Shown piece by piece: positions 44,648 through 53,386 of a stretch of 64,000 nucleotides of DNA (positions within the stretch are counted from its first letter, which is position 1; every line of letters begins with the position of its first letter). This DNA is from Candidatus Methanohalarchaeum thermophilum (GTDB lineage Archaea > Halobacteriota > Methanonatronarchaeia > Methanonatronarchaeales > Methanonatronarchaeaceae): NCBI GenBank assembly GCA_001914405.1, contig MSDW01000002.1, forward strand, positions 124,001 through 188,000. Direction: 5' to 3'. The notes beneath the pieces were generated by a model, which made no database searches, was not told the DNA's origin, and worked only from the letters and a program-made list of their open reading frames with translations. Position numbers and translations under genes: made by a program.

Positions 44648-47500
44648 ATGATTGATGTTCTTATTGTTGATGATGAAAAGAGTTTTCTTGAGCTTACAAA
44701 GACTTATTTAGAGAAGGAAGACGATAGGTTAGATGTGGATACATATAGTTCTCCTGTAGATGCTTTTGATTGTGTTAAAAAGGGAGATTATGATTGTGTT
44801 GTTTGTGACTATCAGATGCCTGAGATGAATGGTATTGAGTTACTTCGAAAGATTAGGGAAGACTTAGATAGTGATTTACCTTTTATTGTTTTTACTGGTA
44901 AGAGCCGTGAAGAGATTGCTATAGATGCGTTGAATTATGGGGCTGATCGTTATATTCAGAAAGGTGGTGAACCTAAAAGCCAGTTCAGTGTTTTAGCTAA
45001 GGCAATAAAGCAAGAATCTGAGTACTATAAAACTAAAGAGAGACTTGAGTTGACTAATTTTTCCTTGCAGAATGCTAGTATTGGAGCGCTTTGGATTTCT
45101 CCTGGTGGGGTTATTAGGTATGCTAATAAGGAGATTTGTAGTAATCTAGGTTATGATAGGAGTGAGTTAGTTGGTAAAACTGTTGGCGAGATTAATCCAG
45201 AGTATTCTAGGGATAGGCCAGATATATGGAGTGAACTTAAGGATGAGGGTGAAATAGTTTTTAGAACCAAGCATGTGACCAAGGATGGAGATATTTACCC
45301 GGTAGAAGTTCATAGCCATTATTTAAAGAGGGATGGCAAGGAATATGAGTTTGCTTTTACTCAAGACATATCTGATATCAAAGAGAAAAAAGAGATGTTT
45401 CAAGAGATGCTTGATGGGTTACCAGATGTGGTCGGTTTCCAGAAGCCGGATCATACTATTATAAGATACAATCAAACTGGGTATGACCTATTGGATGTTT
45501 CCCCTGAGGAGGCTAGGGGCACAAAATGTTATCGTTTATTAGGTAGGGAAGTTGAATGTGAAGAGTGTGCAACTAAAAAAGCTTTAAAATCAAAGGATGT
45601 GGAGTGTTTAGAGAAATATCAGTCTGAGCTTGATATGCACCTAAAAATTACAGCAAATCCAGTATTAGATGAGCAAGAAGAAGTTAAGTACATTATAGAA
45701 CATTTACATGATATTAGTGATAGAAAAGAAGCTGAAGAAGAAATTAAAAAAACAAAAAGGAGATATCAAAACCTATTTGAAAAGGCTGGAGATGGAGTTG
45801 CTGTAATTTCACTAGAAGATGGTCATGGTGAGATACTTGAGTCTAATGAGACTTTTGCTGATATGCTTGGATACGGCCGAGAAGAACTTATTGGAAAAGA
45901 TGTTCACGACTTTATAGTCAAGGAAGACGATTTAATGGGAAAAGAAATGCATGAAGAGAAGCTTAAAAAAGGAGAAACAGTTAGATTCAATGAGAAAAAA
46001 GAGACAAAAGGTGGTAGAGAGATTTGGACAGAGGTCGTAGCCACACCAATTGATTACAACGATCAAAAAGCTGTTTTAGGAATAAACAGAGATATAACTC
46101 AGGAAAAAGATAGAAAACAAAAACTCAAAGGATATAGGAGAGTTGTAGATAGATCAGATCACTCGATTGCAGTGATAAACAAGAAACGCGAATTCGTATT
46201 TGCAAATCCACAGTACAGGGAATTTTTGGGTTTAAATGAAAAAGAACGGCTCGAAGGAAGAAAACTGGATGATTTCTTTGAAGAAAGGAAAAACAGAGAT
46301 ATAAAAGAAAGAATTAAAAAATGTTTTAACGGAGAAAGAATACAATACGAAACAACTATTACAAAAAACAAAGAAGAAAAATCCTTTGAAGTAAGATTTT
46401 ATCCTATAACAAACGATAATAAAACTAAAAAATCGGTTATGATTTTAACTGATATAACAGAAAGAAAGAAAGCTGAAAAAGACCTAAAAGAAGCTAAAAA
46501 TATTCTAGAAAAAAGCCCAGTCATTACATTTTCCTGGAAAAACGAAAAAGGATGGCCCGCGGAATTTGTATCAAGCAATGTAGATAACATATTTGGATAC
46601 ACTAAAAATGAATTTAAATCAAATAAAATACTCTATAAAGACCTTATACATCCTAGTGACCGAGAAAGAGTCCAAAAGGAAGTAAAAGAAGCTAGTAAAA
46701 AAGGAAAAAAAGAATTCACCCACAAACCATACAGAGTCAAAACCAAAAATGGAGACACCCGAATAGTAAGAGATTGGACCTCTATTGAAAGAGATTCTGA
46801 TGGAAAAATAAGACGCTACAAGGGCATAATCAGAGATATAACAAAACAAAAAAAAGCTGAAGAAAAAGAAAAATTCCTTCATAGCCTACTCAGACATGAC
46901 CTGAGCAACAAGATACAGGTGATAAAAGGCTACTTAGAACTACTACAAGAAGAACCAGAACAAAAACCCGAACACATCAAAAAGGCATTAAAAACCTGCA
47001 AAAGCAGTGAAGACATAATAGAAAAAGTAAGAACACTAAGAAAAATCGAAGAAGAAGAAGAAAACAAAGAAATCAACATAAACAATATCCTAAAAGATGC
47101 AATCGAAAAAAACCAAGATCTGGCAAAAGAAAAAAACATAAAACTGCAAAAAAACTACCCCAAAAAAATCCACAGAGTAAAAGGAGGAAAACTACTCAAA
47201 GAACTATTTAACAACCTAATAGAAAACGCAATAAAACACTCCAAAGGAAACAAAATACAAATAAACTGCAAAACAAGAGAAAACAAAGTCATATGCTCAA
47301 TTGAAGATGACGGAAAAGGAATACCAGATAAAAAAAAGAAAAAAATATTCCACAAAGGATACAAACACGGAGAAACCGCAGGAACCGGCCTAGGACTATA
47401 CCTAGCCAAAGAAATAACCAAAAACTACAACGGAAAAATAGAAGTAAAAGACTCAAAACTGGGCGGCACAAAATTCAATGTATATCTAAAAAAAGCGTGA
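44648..47500 (+). CDS. REC-multiPAS sensor histidine kinase
   Basis: Cytoplasmic sensor kinase of 950 aa. Order: receiver domain (1-122; phospho-Asp in VVCDYQMPEMNG, Lys in YIQKGG), five PAS domains (~140-250, 250-365, 370-490, 493-612, 615-740), an H-box FLHSLLRHDLSNKIQVI (His ~750) and HATPase (NLIENAIKHS, DDGKGIPD, GTGLGLYLAKE). PAS2 carries a cysteine set, KCYRLLGREVECEEC, possibly redox or metal sensing. No membrane segments. Its TGA stop is formed by the right end of the element that follows. Confidence 0.93.
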   Translation: MIDVLIVDDEKSFLELTKTYLEKEDDRLDVDTYSSPVDAFDCVKKGDYDCVVCDYQMPEMNGIELLRKIREDLDSDLPFIVFTGKSREEIAIDALNYGADRYIQKGGEPKSQFSVLAKAIKQESEYYKTKERLELTNFSLQNASIGALWISPGGVIRYANKEICSNLGYDRSELVGKTVGEINPEYSRDRPDIWSELKDEGEIVFRTKHVTKDGDIYPVEVHSHYLKRDGKEYEFAFTQDISDIKEKKEMFQEMLDGLPDVVGFQKPDHTIIRYNQTGYDLLDVSPEEARGTKCYRLLGREVECEECATKKALKSKDVECLEKYQSELDMHLKITANPVLDEQEEVKYIIEHLHDISDRKEAEEEIKKTKRRYQNLFEKAGDGVAVISLEDGHGEILESNETFADMLGYGREELIGKDVHDFIVKEDDLMGKEMHEEKLKKGETVRFNEKKETKGGREIWTEVVATPIDYNDQKAVLGINRDITQEKDRKQKLKGYRRVVDRSDHSIAVINKKREFVFANPQYREFLGLNEKERLEGRKLDDFFEERKNRDIKERIKKCFNGERIQYETTITKNKEEKSFEVRFYPITNDNKTKKSVMILTDITERKKAEKDLKEAKNILEKSPVITFSWKNEKGWPAEFVSSNVDNIFGYTKNEFKSNKILYKDLIHPSDRERVQKEVKEASKKGKKEFTHKPYRVKTKNGDTRIVRDWTSIERDSDGKIRRYKGIIRDITKQKKAEEKEKFLHSLLRHDLSNKIQVIKGYLELLQEEPEQKPEHIKKALKTCKSSEDIIEKVRTLRKIEEEEENKEININNILKDAIEKNQDLAKEKNIKLQKNYPKKIHRVKGGKLLKELFNNLIENAIKHSKGNKIQINCKTRENKVICSIEDDGKGIPDKKKKKIFHKGYKHGETAGTGLGLYLAKEITKNYNGKIEVKDSKLGGTKFNVYLKKA

Positions 47501-47945
47501 AGCAACCCCTACCTTACTCGCTTACGTTGTGAGGAAATGTGCTTCCATGTGATCCTTATCCAAATAGGAGTTTGTTTTTTTTCCCCTAGGCTTCTCTCAC
47601 TGCACCTAAATCAACACCTGGAACTTCTTGATCCAAGAGAAAAATTGGATCAGGACACAAAAAAGTGTCATATATTAACTTAACTCTTCGAATGGGGCCG
47701 CTTATCCTCCTCCAGTAGCTCCTACAACAGCCACCAAAGACCCCTACTCCAAAAGCTTCGGAGACTTACCTCTGTTTTATGTATTTGTCTAAAAGACAAT
47801 GGAATTGCTTTTTGTTTAAAAAAGGCAGACAAACCAACCAACTGCCTATTACTATTAGTTAGTACTGGAGCTAAATAAAGTGTTACGGTTGATTCATCAC
47901 CTACCTAAACCACAGATTTAGGAAGGTGTCTTCTCAACTGTTTAA
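47497..47945 (-). mobile_element. TnpB-less IS200/IS605-type element, copy E
   Basis: A 449-bp copy in minus orientation. The right end GTGAAGCAACCCCTACC starts inside the last codons of the kinase gene. The left end reads CAGTTGAGAAGACACC (minus strand) and follows CTTAT, only a few bases before the ATG of the RHH gene. The interior matches copy D in order (CTTCTCTCAC, GATCAGGACAC, ATATTAAC, CCCCTACTCC). Confidence 0.72.
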
Positions 47946-47950
47946 ATAAG

Positions 47951-48232
47951 ATGAATAACGAAAAACCACCTTCAAGGAAAAAATACGAAAAAAACAACCC
48001 CGTGGTAGGATTTCGGATAAGCAAAGAATCAAAAAAGAAATTAAACCAAATAGTCGAAGAACTAGACACAACAAAAAAAGAATGGCTTGAAAAAGTTATC
48101 AGAAACGAAGAAAGAGATATAGAAAGAGCCAAGAAAAAAGCCAAGAAAGGCAGCTGGGAAAGAGGATACAACGCAGCAGTAAAAGATGGTGGAATGGAAG
48201 AAGAGCTACCAATATATGAAATAGAAAAATAA
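47951..48232 (+). CDS. Small ribbon-helix-helix-like protein
   Basis: Highly charged 93-aa protein. Residues 17-52 (PVVGFRISKESKKKLNQIVE, then DTTKKEWLEKVI) fit an RHH DNA-binding domain; a lysine-rich helix and GSWERGYNAAVKDGG follow. Its ATG lies 5 bp from the inserted element E, so any native upstream region has been replaced by the element's left end. It could be an antitoxin-like or plasmid-type regulator. No partner toxin is adjacent. Confidence 0.65.
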   Translation: MNNEKPPSRKKYEKNNPVVGFRISKESKKKLNQIVEELDTTKKEWLEKVIRNEERDIERAKKKAKKGSWERGYNAAVKDGGMEEELPIYEIEK

Positions 48233-48501
48233 AGAAGTCTAAAAGAAACTAGAAAAAAACCCTAACAATCCATGGTTTTTTAGGTTTTATACATGTTTAC
48301 CAGTGGGTTAAAGCCAAATAAACCGAAAGAAACAGGGGAATTTCCTTTATAAACCCCATATTTTCCCATATATCCATATTATACTCTAATTATTTGGTTT
48401 ATGTGAGTTAAGGTAAATTCTATATAGTTATTTCTAAATCCTATATGTTTCCCTAGTTTTTCCTTTGGATCTATTGTTGCAAACTCTCTATACCTTGCAC
48501 C
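48233..48501. other. AT-rich intergenic region
   Basis: About 270 bp without a gene. Several TATA-like stretches (TATATCCATATTATA near 48370-48390) could serve the small ORF that follows. No repeat is recognised. Confidence 0.35.
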
Positions 48502-48639
48502 ATGGATCCCTCGGAAACAGTAGGGGAGCCAAGAAAAAAGAGAATTTATTATTTGCTTGGTCTTTTCTTTTTAACTTTTATCTTCTTGATAGTTTTAGGA
48601 GTTAATAACATAGAATATACAGAAGAAATACCCACTTGA
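48502..48639 (+). CDS. Small single-pass membrane protein (45 aa)
   Basis: An ATG-started frame encoding a charged N-terminus (ETVGEPRKKR), one clear transmembrane helix (YYLLGLFFLTFIFLIVLG) and a short acidic tail NNIEYTEEIPT. The positive-inside charges before the helix suggest an N-in orientation. No family recognised. It is convergent with the PemK-like operon (10-bp gap between stops). Confidence 0.5.
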   Translation: MDPSETVGEPRKKRIYYLLGLFFLTFIFLIVLGVNNIEYTEEIPT

Positions 48640-48648
48640 TTAAAAAAA

Positions 48649-48981
48649 TTAATTAATAGGATCAATGTAATGTAACAATTCTCTATAGGTTTCTTTTATC
48701 AAATAATTATCTACTATTGCTATATTTTTCTCAATATAATCATCTTTAATAGTAACTATACACCAAGGAGAAACATAAGAACTTTTTGGCAACTCTCCTT
48801 TTCTAAAGTTATTATCGTTTATTGGAATTGCCTTTTCTCTATTAGTAGTTGTGACAACTACACCAAGATATTCTTCCCCCATAAAAGGATGTCTCTTATT
48901 CGAGATAATTAAATAAGGTCTTTTAGAATCATTACTAAAAGGATTATTTCCAATAACTATTGAACCCTGACTATAGGGCAT
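48649..48981 (-). CDS. PemK/MazF-like protein, haloarchaeal type
   Basis: Protein of 110 aa with the SH3-like PemK/MazF fold: GSIVIGNNPFSNDSKRPYLI, HPFMGEEYLGVVVTTTNRE, and SSYVSPWCIVTIK. This subtype is known from haloarchaea as a 'growth inhibitor PemK' homologue. Canonical MazF is an mRNA endonuclease, but activity of this subtype is not established. Its ATG overlaps the stop of the preceding gene (TAATG). It is the last gene of a three-gene operon. Confidence 0.8.
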   Translation of the reverse strand: MPYSQGSIVIGNNPFSNDSKRPYLIISNKRHPFMGEEYLGVVVTTTNREKAIPINDNNFRKGELPKSSYVSPWCIVTIKDDYIEKNIAIVDNYLIKETYRELLHYIDPIN

Positions 48982-49346
48982 TAAACCTCACCTAAATCCT
49001 CTAAATTCTCTCCCCAATCCGGGTTTCTTCCATACCAATCATCACCAAATTCACTCTCAACTACCCCAAACCCAACTGAAAGCACTTTCTTATCTTTTTC
49101 ATGTCCTTGAGAACTAGGTGTATAATCTAGGGTAGAACACTCAGTTGTAAAATTTTCATGAATGTATAAAGAAAAATAATTTCCTATAGAAGAAATAGCT
49201 TTAAAGGTTATAGTATAAGTATCTTCTTCATCTTCTTTAAAAAAATCTGAAATAGACTCATTAAAACTTAAACTAGATATAGAAGAACTTGAATAACTAA
49301 AATCTAAGTTATGCATATTTTGGCCGCAATTAATTGCTTTTACCAT
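48981..49346 (-). CDS. Unknown protein, middle gene of PemK-like operon
   Basis: A 121-aa protein from ATG 49346 (MVKAINCGQNMHNL); a TTG three codons earlier is less likely because AAAGGT upstream spaces well to the ATG. It begins 1 nt after the stop of the 165-aa gene and ends overlapping the pemK-like start. Ser-rich N-terminal third, then an acidic region with DWYGRNPDWGENLEDLGEV at the end. I recognise no family. Tight coupling suggests a partner or antitoxin role (inference). Confidence 0.7.
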   Translation of the reverse strand: MVKAINCGQNMHNLDFSYSSSSISSLSFNESISDFFKEDEEDTYTITFKAISSIGNYFSLYIHENFTTECSTLDYTPSSQGHEKDKKVLSVGFGVVESEFGDDWYGRNPDWGENLEDLGEV

Positions 49347-49347
49347 C

Positions 49348-49845
49348 TTATTCAACCTTTATTTTTTTAAGTTCTTTTTGTAATTTATTTTTAACTTCTT
49401 TGGGGACATTAATTTTTGTTAGTGTTTCACTATTAACCTTATAAACAGGTTCACCTACTGGATCAATTAAATCTGTTTTTAATATTTGAGCAATTGCTGG
49501 TTTTACATTTATTTCTATACCTTCTACTAGTTCTCCCTTTAGTTTATAAGAATTCCATTTTTCATTTTTTTCCTTAATCCCTACATCATCATCTACGATA
49601 TTCTCTTCAACTTCATCAGGAGGGATAGGAGAATTTCTTGGCTCTCCTTTCATCTCCTCTGGAGCAAAAACTGTTGTTGCTCTTTTGGTTCCAGTACCTA
49701 CCACCAGATCTCCTTCCTCCTTTATACCTGGAATCAAAACTTTGCATAAAATGATTTTATGTTTTAATTTTGTTCCATCTTCTAAGATATATTCATTCCA
49801 AAACTCTTCATTGACTTCAAAATCTGGGGTTAAAAAATCAACCAT
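49348..49845 (-). CDS. Unknown acidic protein, first gene of PemK-like operon
   Basis: A 165-aa soluble acidic protein, beta-rich by appearance (KHKIILCKVLIPGIKEEGDL, VEGIEINVKPAIAQI), with a lysine-rich helical tail. No family recognised. Supported as a gene by Shine-Dalgarno GAGG before ATG 49845, TATA-like CATATATC near 49890, and coupling to two downstream genes. Its promoter is about 60 bp from the right end of a TnpB element. Confidence 0.7.
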   Translation of the reverse strand: MVDFLTPDFEVNEEFWNEYILEDGTKLKHKIILCKVLIPGIKEEGDLVVGTGTKRATTVFAPEEMKGEPRNSPIPPDEVEENIVDDDVGIKEKNEKWNSYKLKGELVEGIEINVKPAIAQILKTDLIDPVGEPVYKVNSETLTKINVPKEVKNKLQKELKKIKVE

Positions 49846-50046
49846 GTTTTGTCCTCTTAATATAAATTTTTCTTTTCATAAAAAAAGATATATGATTACT
49901 TATGTGAACTACCCCTACCTAGCTCACGTTGTTCGTGAGGAAGGGGTTTCCTGCGAGTGTTTGGACATTTGCTGGTTGGCGTATTCCAAACCTGTTTGTC
50001 GCAGAAAACCTTCCATAAAGGAAGATTGCTCGTTCACAGAGCATTC

Positions 50047-51173
50047 TTATGATAGGAAACAATTCATTATATTGATAGCAGAGTTTTTGTCTCTGTCAAT
50101 TTCGTTTCCACAATCACATTTATAAGTTCTTTCATGTAATGGCATATCCTGTTTCTTCCCACAGACACAGCACCTTTTAGTAGTGCTTGCTTCGTTGATT
50201 TCTACTACCTTCTTACCTACAAGTTCTGCCTCGTAGATTAGAAACCTAACAAATCCACCTATGGTGCCTGTATTTTGTAAACTCCTGTTCAAACCCCCTA
50301 CATCCTTGTTGCTCTATGCCATACCTTTAGCATCTAAATCCCCAACTACTATAATATTCGCTTTAATGTTCTCAACTATCTTTTTACCTAATCTATGTCG
50401 CCAATCCTTCATTTAATTAGCAAGTCTTCTTTTCACCTGTTGCAATTTCTTATTATACCATTTCCATCTATTACTTCCTTTTTACATCTGTCTCATTTTG
50501 ATTAAACTTCTTCCATTTTCAATTGCCAAAACTTACCCGGTCTTGGGTTCCTGAACCCAACAAACTTCCCACCCATATCAACTCCCATGTGTTTGTCAAC
50601 TCCTAAATCGAAAGCTTGATACTCTCCGTTATCTTTGTATCTTGGAATATCCACCCCATAAGATATTAAGACATAGTATTCTTCCTTAACTTCATCTCTG
50701 AAAATTTCAATTTGCTTAATGTCCTTATCTTCCAAATAAAACTTGGTTGGAACATCAAAAAATAGTTCTGTCTTGTCTGGATGATTGTGAAAAAACTTTA
50801 TTCCCCCCCTTTTTTATTTTAAACCCAAATTAGTTATAGCATAAATCCATGAAGTATTTACTGCCTTTAAATCCTGGTAGTTTCGCTTTATTATCTCCCT
50901 TTCTCCCATAAAGAGAATAAAAACTTGTAATTAGCGCCCAATTTCTTTAAAGCCATTTGTAAGACCTTTGAATACACCCAGTTATATTTTGGATATCCTT
51001 CTCTTAATTTGAATAACTTATTTTATTGATCTGTATATGTAATGTAATTTCTTTCCTCTTTTGATTTGTCCTTGTCTTCTTTCCAGTCCACTATACTTTC
51101 CTTGAGTGAAAAATCATAAAGCAACCTACATATCTCAAAAAGAGAAATAAGAACCTCTTCTCATTCTTCTATT
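50047..51173 (-). pseudogene. tnpB: TnpB nuclease, heavily decayed
   Basis: Pieces in order: RLLYDFSLKESIVDWKEDKD near 51100, LREGYPKYNWVYSKVLQMAL near 50970, GDNKAKLPGFKGSKYFMDL near 50870, IKFFHNHPDKTELFFDVP near 50770, RuvC-I FDLGVDKHMGVDMGGKFVGF at ~50560-50620, and the zinc ribbon CCVCGKKQ...YKCDCGNEIDRDKNSAINI at ~50050-50170. At least six stops or frameshifts and a missing middle make it dead. Confidence 0.82.
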
Positions 51174-51176
51174 AGC

Positions 51177-51317
51177 TCAATCCTTATTTTTTAAGTTAGT
51201 TACATTTTTCACCAACCTATTTAATATTTCATCGTATGTTTCCCTCTTTGTTATCCTTAGCTCCTTGAGTCTCTTCCGTGTTTCTTTTTCTACCTGTATA
51301 GTTGCCAGGTCCTCCAC
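51177..51317 (-). CDS. 46-aa RHH (VapB-like) protein inside TnpB element
   Basis: GTG-started short frame with an excellent Shine-Dalgarno (AGGAGG, 6 nt upstream). It encodes MEDLATIQVEKETRKRLKEL, then RITKRETYDEILNRLV, a typical ribbon-helix-helix antitoxin-like domain with strand ATIQV and helix-turn-helix. The stop lies just before the tnpB N-terminus, inside the element. The frame is intact although the adjacent tnpB is badly broken. Confidence 0.65.
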   Translation of the reverse strand: MEDLATIQVEKETRKRLKELRITKRETYDEILNRLVKNVTNLKNKD

Positions 51318-51442
51318 ATATACCTCCTACATAAACACTATTCAACTACTTATACACACCTTGTGGTAATTCATCCCCCTACCTAAATCAAAGATTAAAG
51401 ACAGGGATTTCTCACCAAAAAAAGTTAAATCATTATTCCTTT

Positions 51443-51589
51443 TTAAGAAACAAAACCCTCGGATTCATAACTAAAATCTATTTTGTCTCCTTTTTTCCAG
51501 TCTAGGCCTTCGACCATGTCTTTTGGTAGGATTATTCGGTAGGATCCATCTTTCTTTTGTTGTAGTTTACGGGTACCCAAAAATACCAC
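51443..51589 (-). CDS. 48-aa AbrB/MazE-like DNA-binding protein
   Basis: GTG-started frame encoding GTRKLQQKKDGSYRIILPKD, then MVEGLDWKKGDKIDFSYESE, the swapped-hairpin AbrB/SpoVT fold of MazE-like antitoxins and archaeal regulators. TTTTTATATC lies about 25 bp upstream of the GTG, fitting a leaderless transcript. It lies just outside the left end of the TnpB element. No partner toxin is adjacent; the nearest PemK-like gene is 2.5 kb away. Confidence 0.6.
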   Translation of the reverse strand: MVFLGTRKLQQKKDGSYRIILPKDMVEGLDWKKGDKIDFSYESEGFVS

Positions 51590-51683
51590 TATCAGTACCT
51601 ATATAGATTTTGATATAAAAATGCTGGGAAAAGAATAAGAAAAGAGAGTATATTGTGTATACCCTTTGAACCTTCCTTCTACA

Positions 51684-51758
<75 letters not shown>

Positions 51759-51859
51759 TTAATTGATTCAAGGTTGATTTTATTTGAACATACTTCTTTT
51801 GGGTTTAGAGACCTAAAAAATTTACTTGCTGAGTAGTAAAATAGATCGGGATCTTAACT

Positions 51860-52144
51860 ATGTCTAAGGAATTAAATGTTAATATACCTGAGGAAACTCA
51901 ACCCACTTACGCTAATCTAGTGCAGATTTCCCATAAGGATGACGAGTTCACTCTTAATTTTTTGCATAGAATACCTAACACGAACCAAGCTAATGCTAAG
52001 GCGATAGTATCTATTACTCCACAGCACGCTAAGAGGTTGAAAAGAGCACTTGAACAAAACATACAAAAATATGAAAGTAAATTTGGTAAAATAGATTTAC
52101 CTGAAGAGGAAGAAAAGGAACACCACGATGTAGAAATAGCCTGA
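51860..52144 (+). CDS. DUF3467 family protein
   Basis: Soluble 94-aa protein with the DUF3467 pattern: TYANLVQISHKDDEFTLNFL, then KAIVSITPQHAKRLKRALEQ and NIQKYESKFGKI, followed by an acidic tail. The family occurs in archaea and bacteria without known function. It lies between two tRNA genes; a TATA-like region precedes it near 51830. Confidence 0.88.
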   Translation: MSKELNVNIPEETQPTYANLVQISHKDDEFTLNFLHRIPNTNQANAKAIVSITPQHAKRLKRALEQNIQKYESKFGKIDLPEEEEKEHHDVEIA

Positions 52145-52158
52145 AACTAATTAACTTC

Positions 52159-52231
52159 AGTCCCGTTGGGTAGTGGTCAATCCTCTGAGGCTCTGGACCT
52201 CAGGACGGCGGTTCGAATCCGCCCGGGACTA
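52159..52231 (+). tRNA. tRNA-Gln (CUG)
   Basis: Acceptor AGTCCCG/CGGGACT, D arm with TGGGTAGTGGTCAATCC, anticodon stem TGAGG/CCTCA around loop CTCTGGA (anticodon CTG), T arm GGCGG-TTCGAAT-CCGCC, discriminator A. CCA is not encoded. Confidence 0.94.
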
Positions 52232-52256
52232 TTAAAAAGGATTAGCCTAAAAAGAT

Positions 52257-52313
52257 GTGAAGTAACCCCTACCTAAATCAGAGATTTAGGAGGGTGTCTT
52301 CTCAGTCCAATAG
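52257..52313 (-). repeat. 57-bp fused right-end/left-end mini-element
   Basis: Begins GTGAAGTAACCCCTACCTAA and ends GGGTGTCTTCTCAGTCCAAT, joined in one hairpin AAATCAGAGATTT. On the minus strand it follows TTTAT. It is nearly the same length and structure as the one at 40729. The truncated P-type ATPase frame starts immediately beyond it. Confidence 0.72.
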
Positions 52314-52315
52314 AT

Positions 52316-52789
52316 AAACCACCCAGAGATCCAGACGAAGCTATTCTAACCTGTAGAAACTGGGCGGAAATAAGCTTGTATGGTGTTTTAATAGGTTTAT
52401 CTACATTAATAGCTTTTATAATAGGAGGAAAATGGTTTGGAATGTACGCTAACGGAGTTACCAACTATAAAGTTGTCTCTATTTCGTTCCTCACTTTAGC
52501 CTTCGGACAATTATGGCATGTCTTCAATATGCGAGACACAAAATCCAATTTTTTGAAAAATGAGATAACTGTCAACAAATATATATGGGGTGCTCTAGGT
52601 CTGTGCACAGTTTTAATCCTAATATCCGTATATACTCCAGGGCTCTCAACGGTACTAAAAATAGTGGATCCAGGAACCGAGGGATGGGGTCTAGCAATAG
52701 TAATGAGCCTAGTCCCATTTGCAATTGGACAGATAGGTAAAAAATTAGCACTACACCTCCCAATTAAACTAAATAACTTAAAAACCTGA
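52316..52789 (+). pseudogene. C-terminal fragment of a P-type cation ATPase
   Basis: An open frame continues from the mini-element without a proper start: PPRDPDEAILTCRNWAEISL, then four hydrophobic segments with SFLTLAFGQLWHVFNMRD. This is the C-terminal transmembrane domain of Ca2+/cation-transporting P-type ATPases. The ~700-residue N-terminal part (actuator, DKTGT phosphorylation site, nucleotide domain) is absent. An ATG at 52376 could start a 137-aa peptide, but it would not be a pump. Confidence 0.85.
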
Positions 52790-52924
52790 ACAATAAACCT
52801 AAAAAAAGATGAATGAAAACAGAAAAACCTAAGACACTTTTTATTGTATTTAATATTAATCATACCTGCCTCAGCTTAAGCACCAAATAAAAACAACCCA
52901 TTAATTATTTAAGGTAATTTGAAA

Positions 52925-53320
52925 TCCTCACTCCACCTAACCGTTAGTTAAGGTAGAATGAATCCATCCACTCACTTGCACCATCTGGTTTTCAGAACCA
53001 CCGAAGAAATCCAATCCAATCCAATCCTATGCTATTGGGAACATCCTTTTTGGGAAATGGAAAAAAAGAATATCTTTCTTTTTCTAAAGTTATAATTCAC
53101 TTATATCTGCTTGGGTTACATAATCAGAGGTTCAAAGTCAATGGTAGTGGATTTGAGTTGATTTTGGCTATGGTTGTTTTTGATATCAGTAGAGGGTCTA
53201 TTTTTCGTTCAAGAAGGGAATCCCCTATTCTTTATCTGTTTTTGATTCTTCTCTACTGGATTAAGAGGATTCAAAGGATTTTCGTTATCTTGCTACTATC
53301 AAGAACAGGGGCCCTGTAAT
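52925..53320 (+). pseudogene. Transposon or repeat relic, possible IS4-like transposase tail
   Basis: The gap between the ATPase relic and the ABC operon holds repeat-like sequence (CCACCTAACCGTTAGTTAAGG, AATCC tandem copies). A frame at 53150-53290 encodes SRGSIFRSRRESPILYLFLI, reminiscent of the 'R..TTSRNPxxRLFYF' tail of IS4-type transposases. The evidence is weak. The frame could be chance. Confidence 0.25.
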
Positions 53321-53386
53321 TCATTTTTACTTTGGTTAACCACTCATTTTCTTCTTAATTGGGGAAGAGTGTTTTCGTGTGAGGAG

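Larger units (their letters stand above)
49904..51425 (-). mobile_element. Decayed TnpB element carrying an RHH gene
   Basis: Minus-strand element. The right end GTGAACTACCCCTACC is at 49904. The left end near 51370-51425 reads ATTCATCCCCCTACCTAAATC...GGGATTTCTCACC. It contains a heavily broken tnpB and, upstream of it, a short intact RHH frame. The ends match the TTCAC family. Confidence 0.72.
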
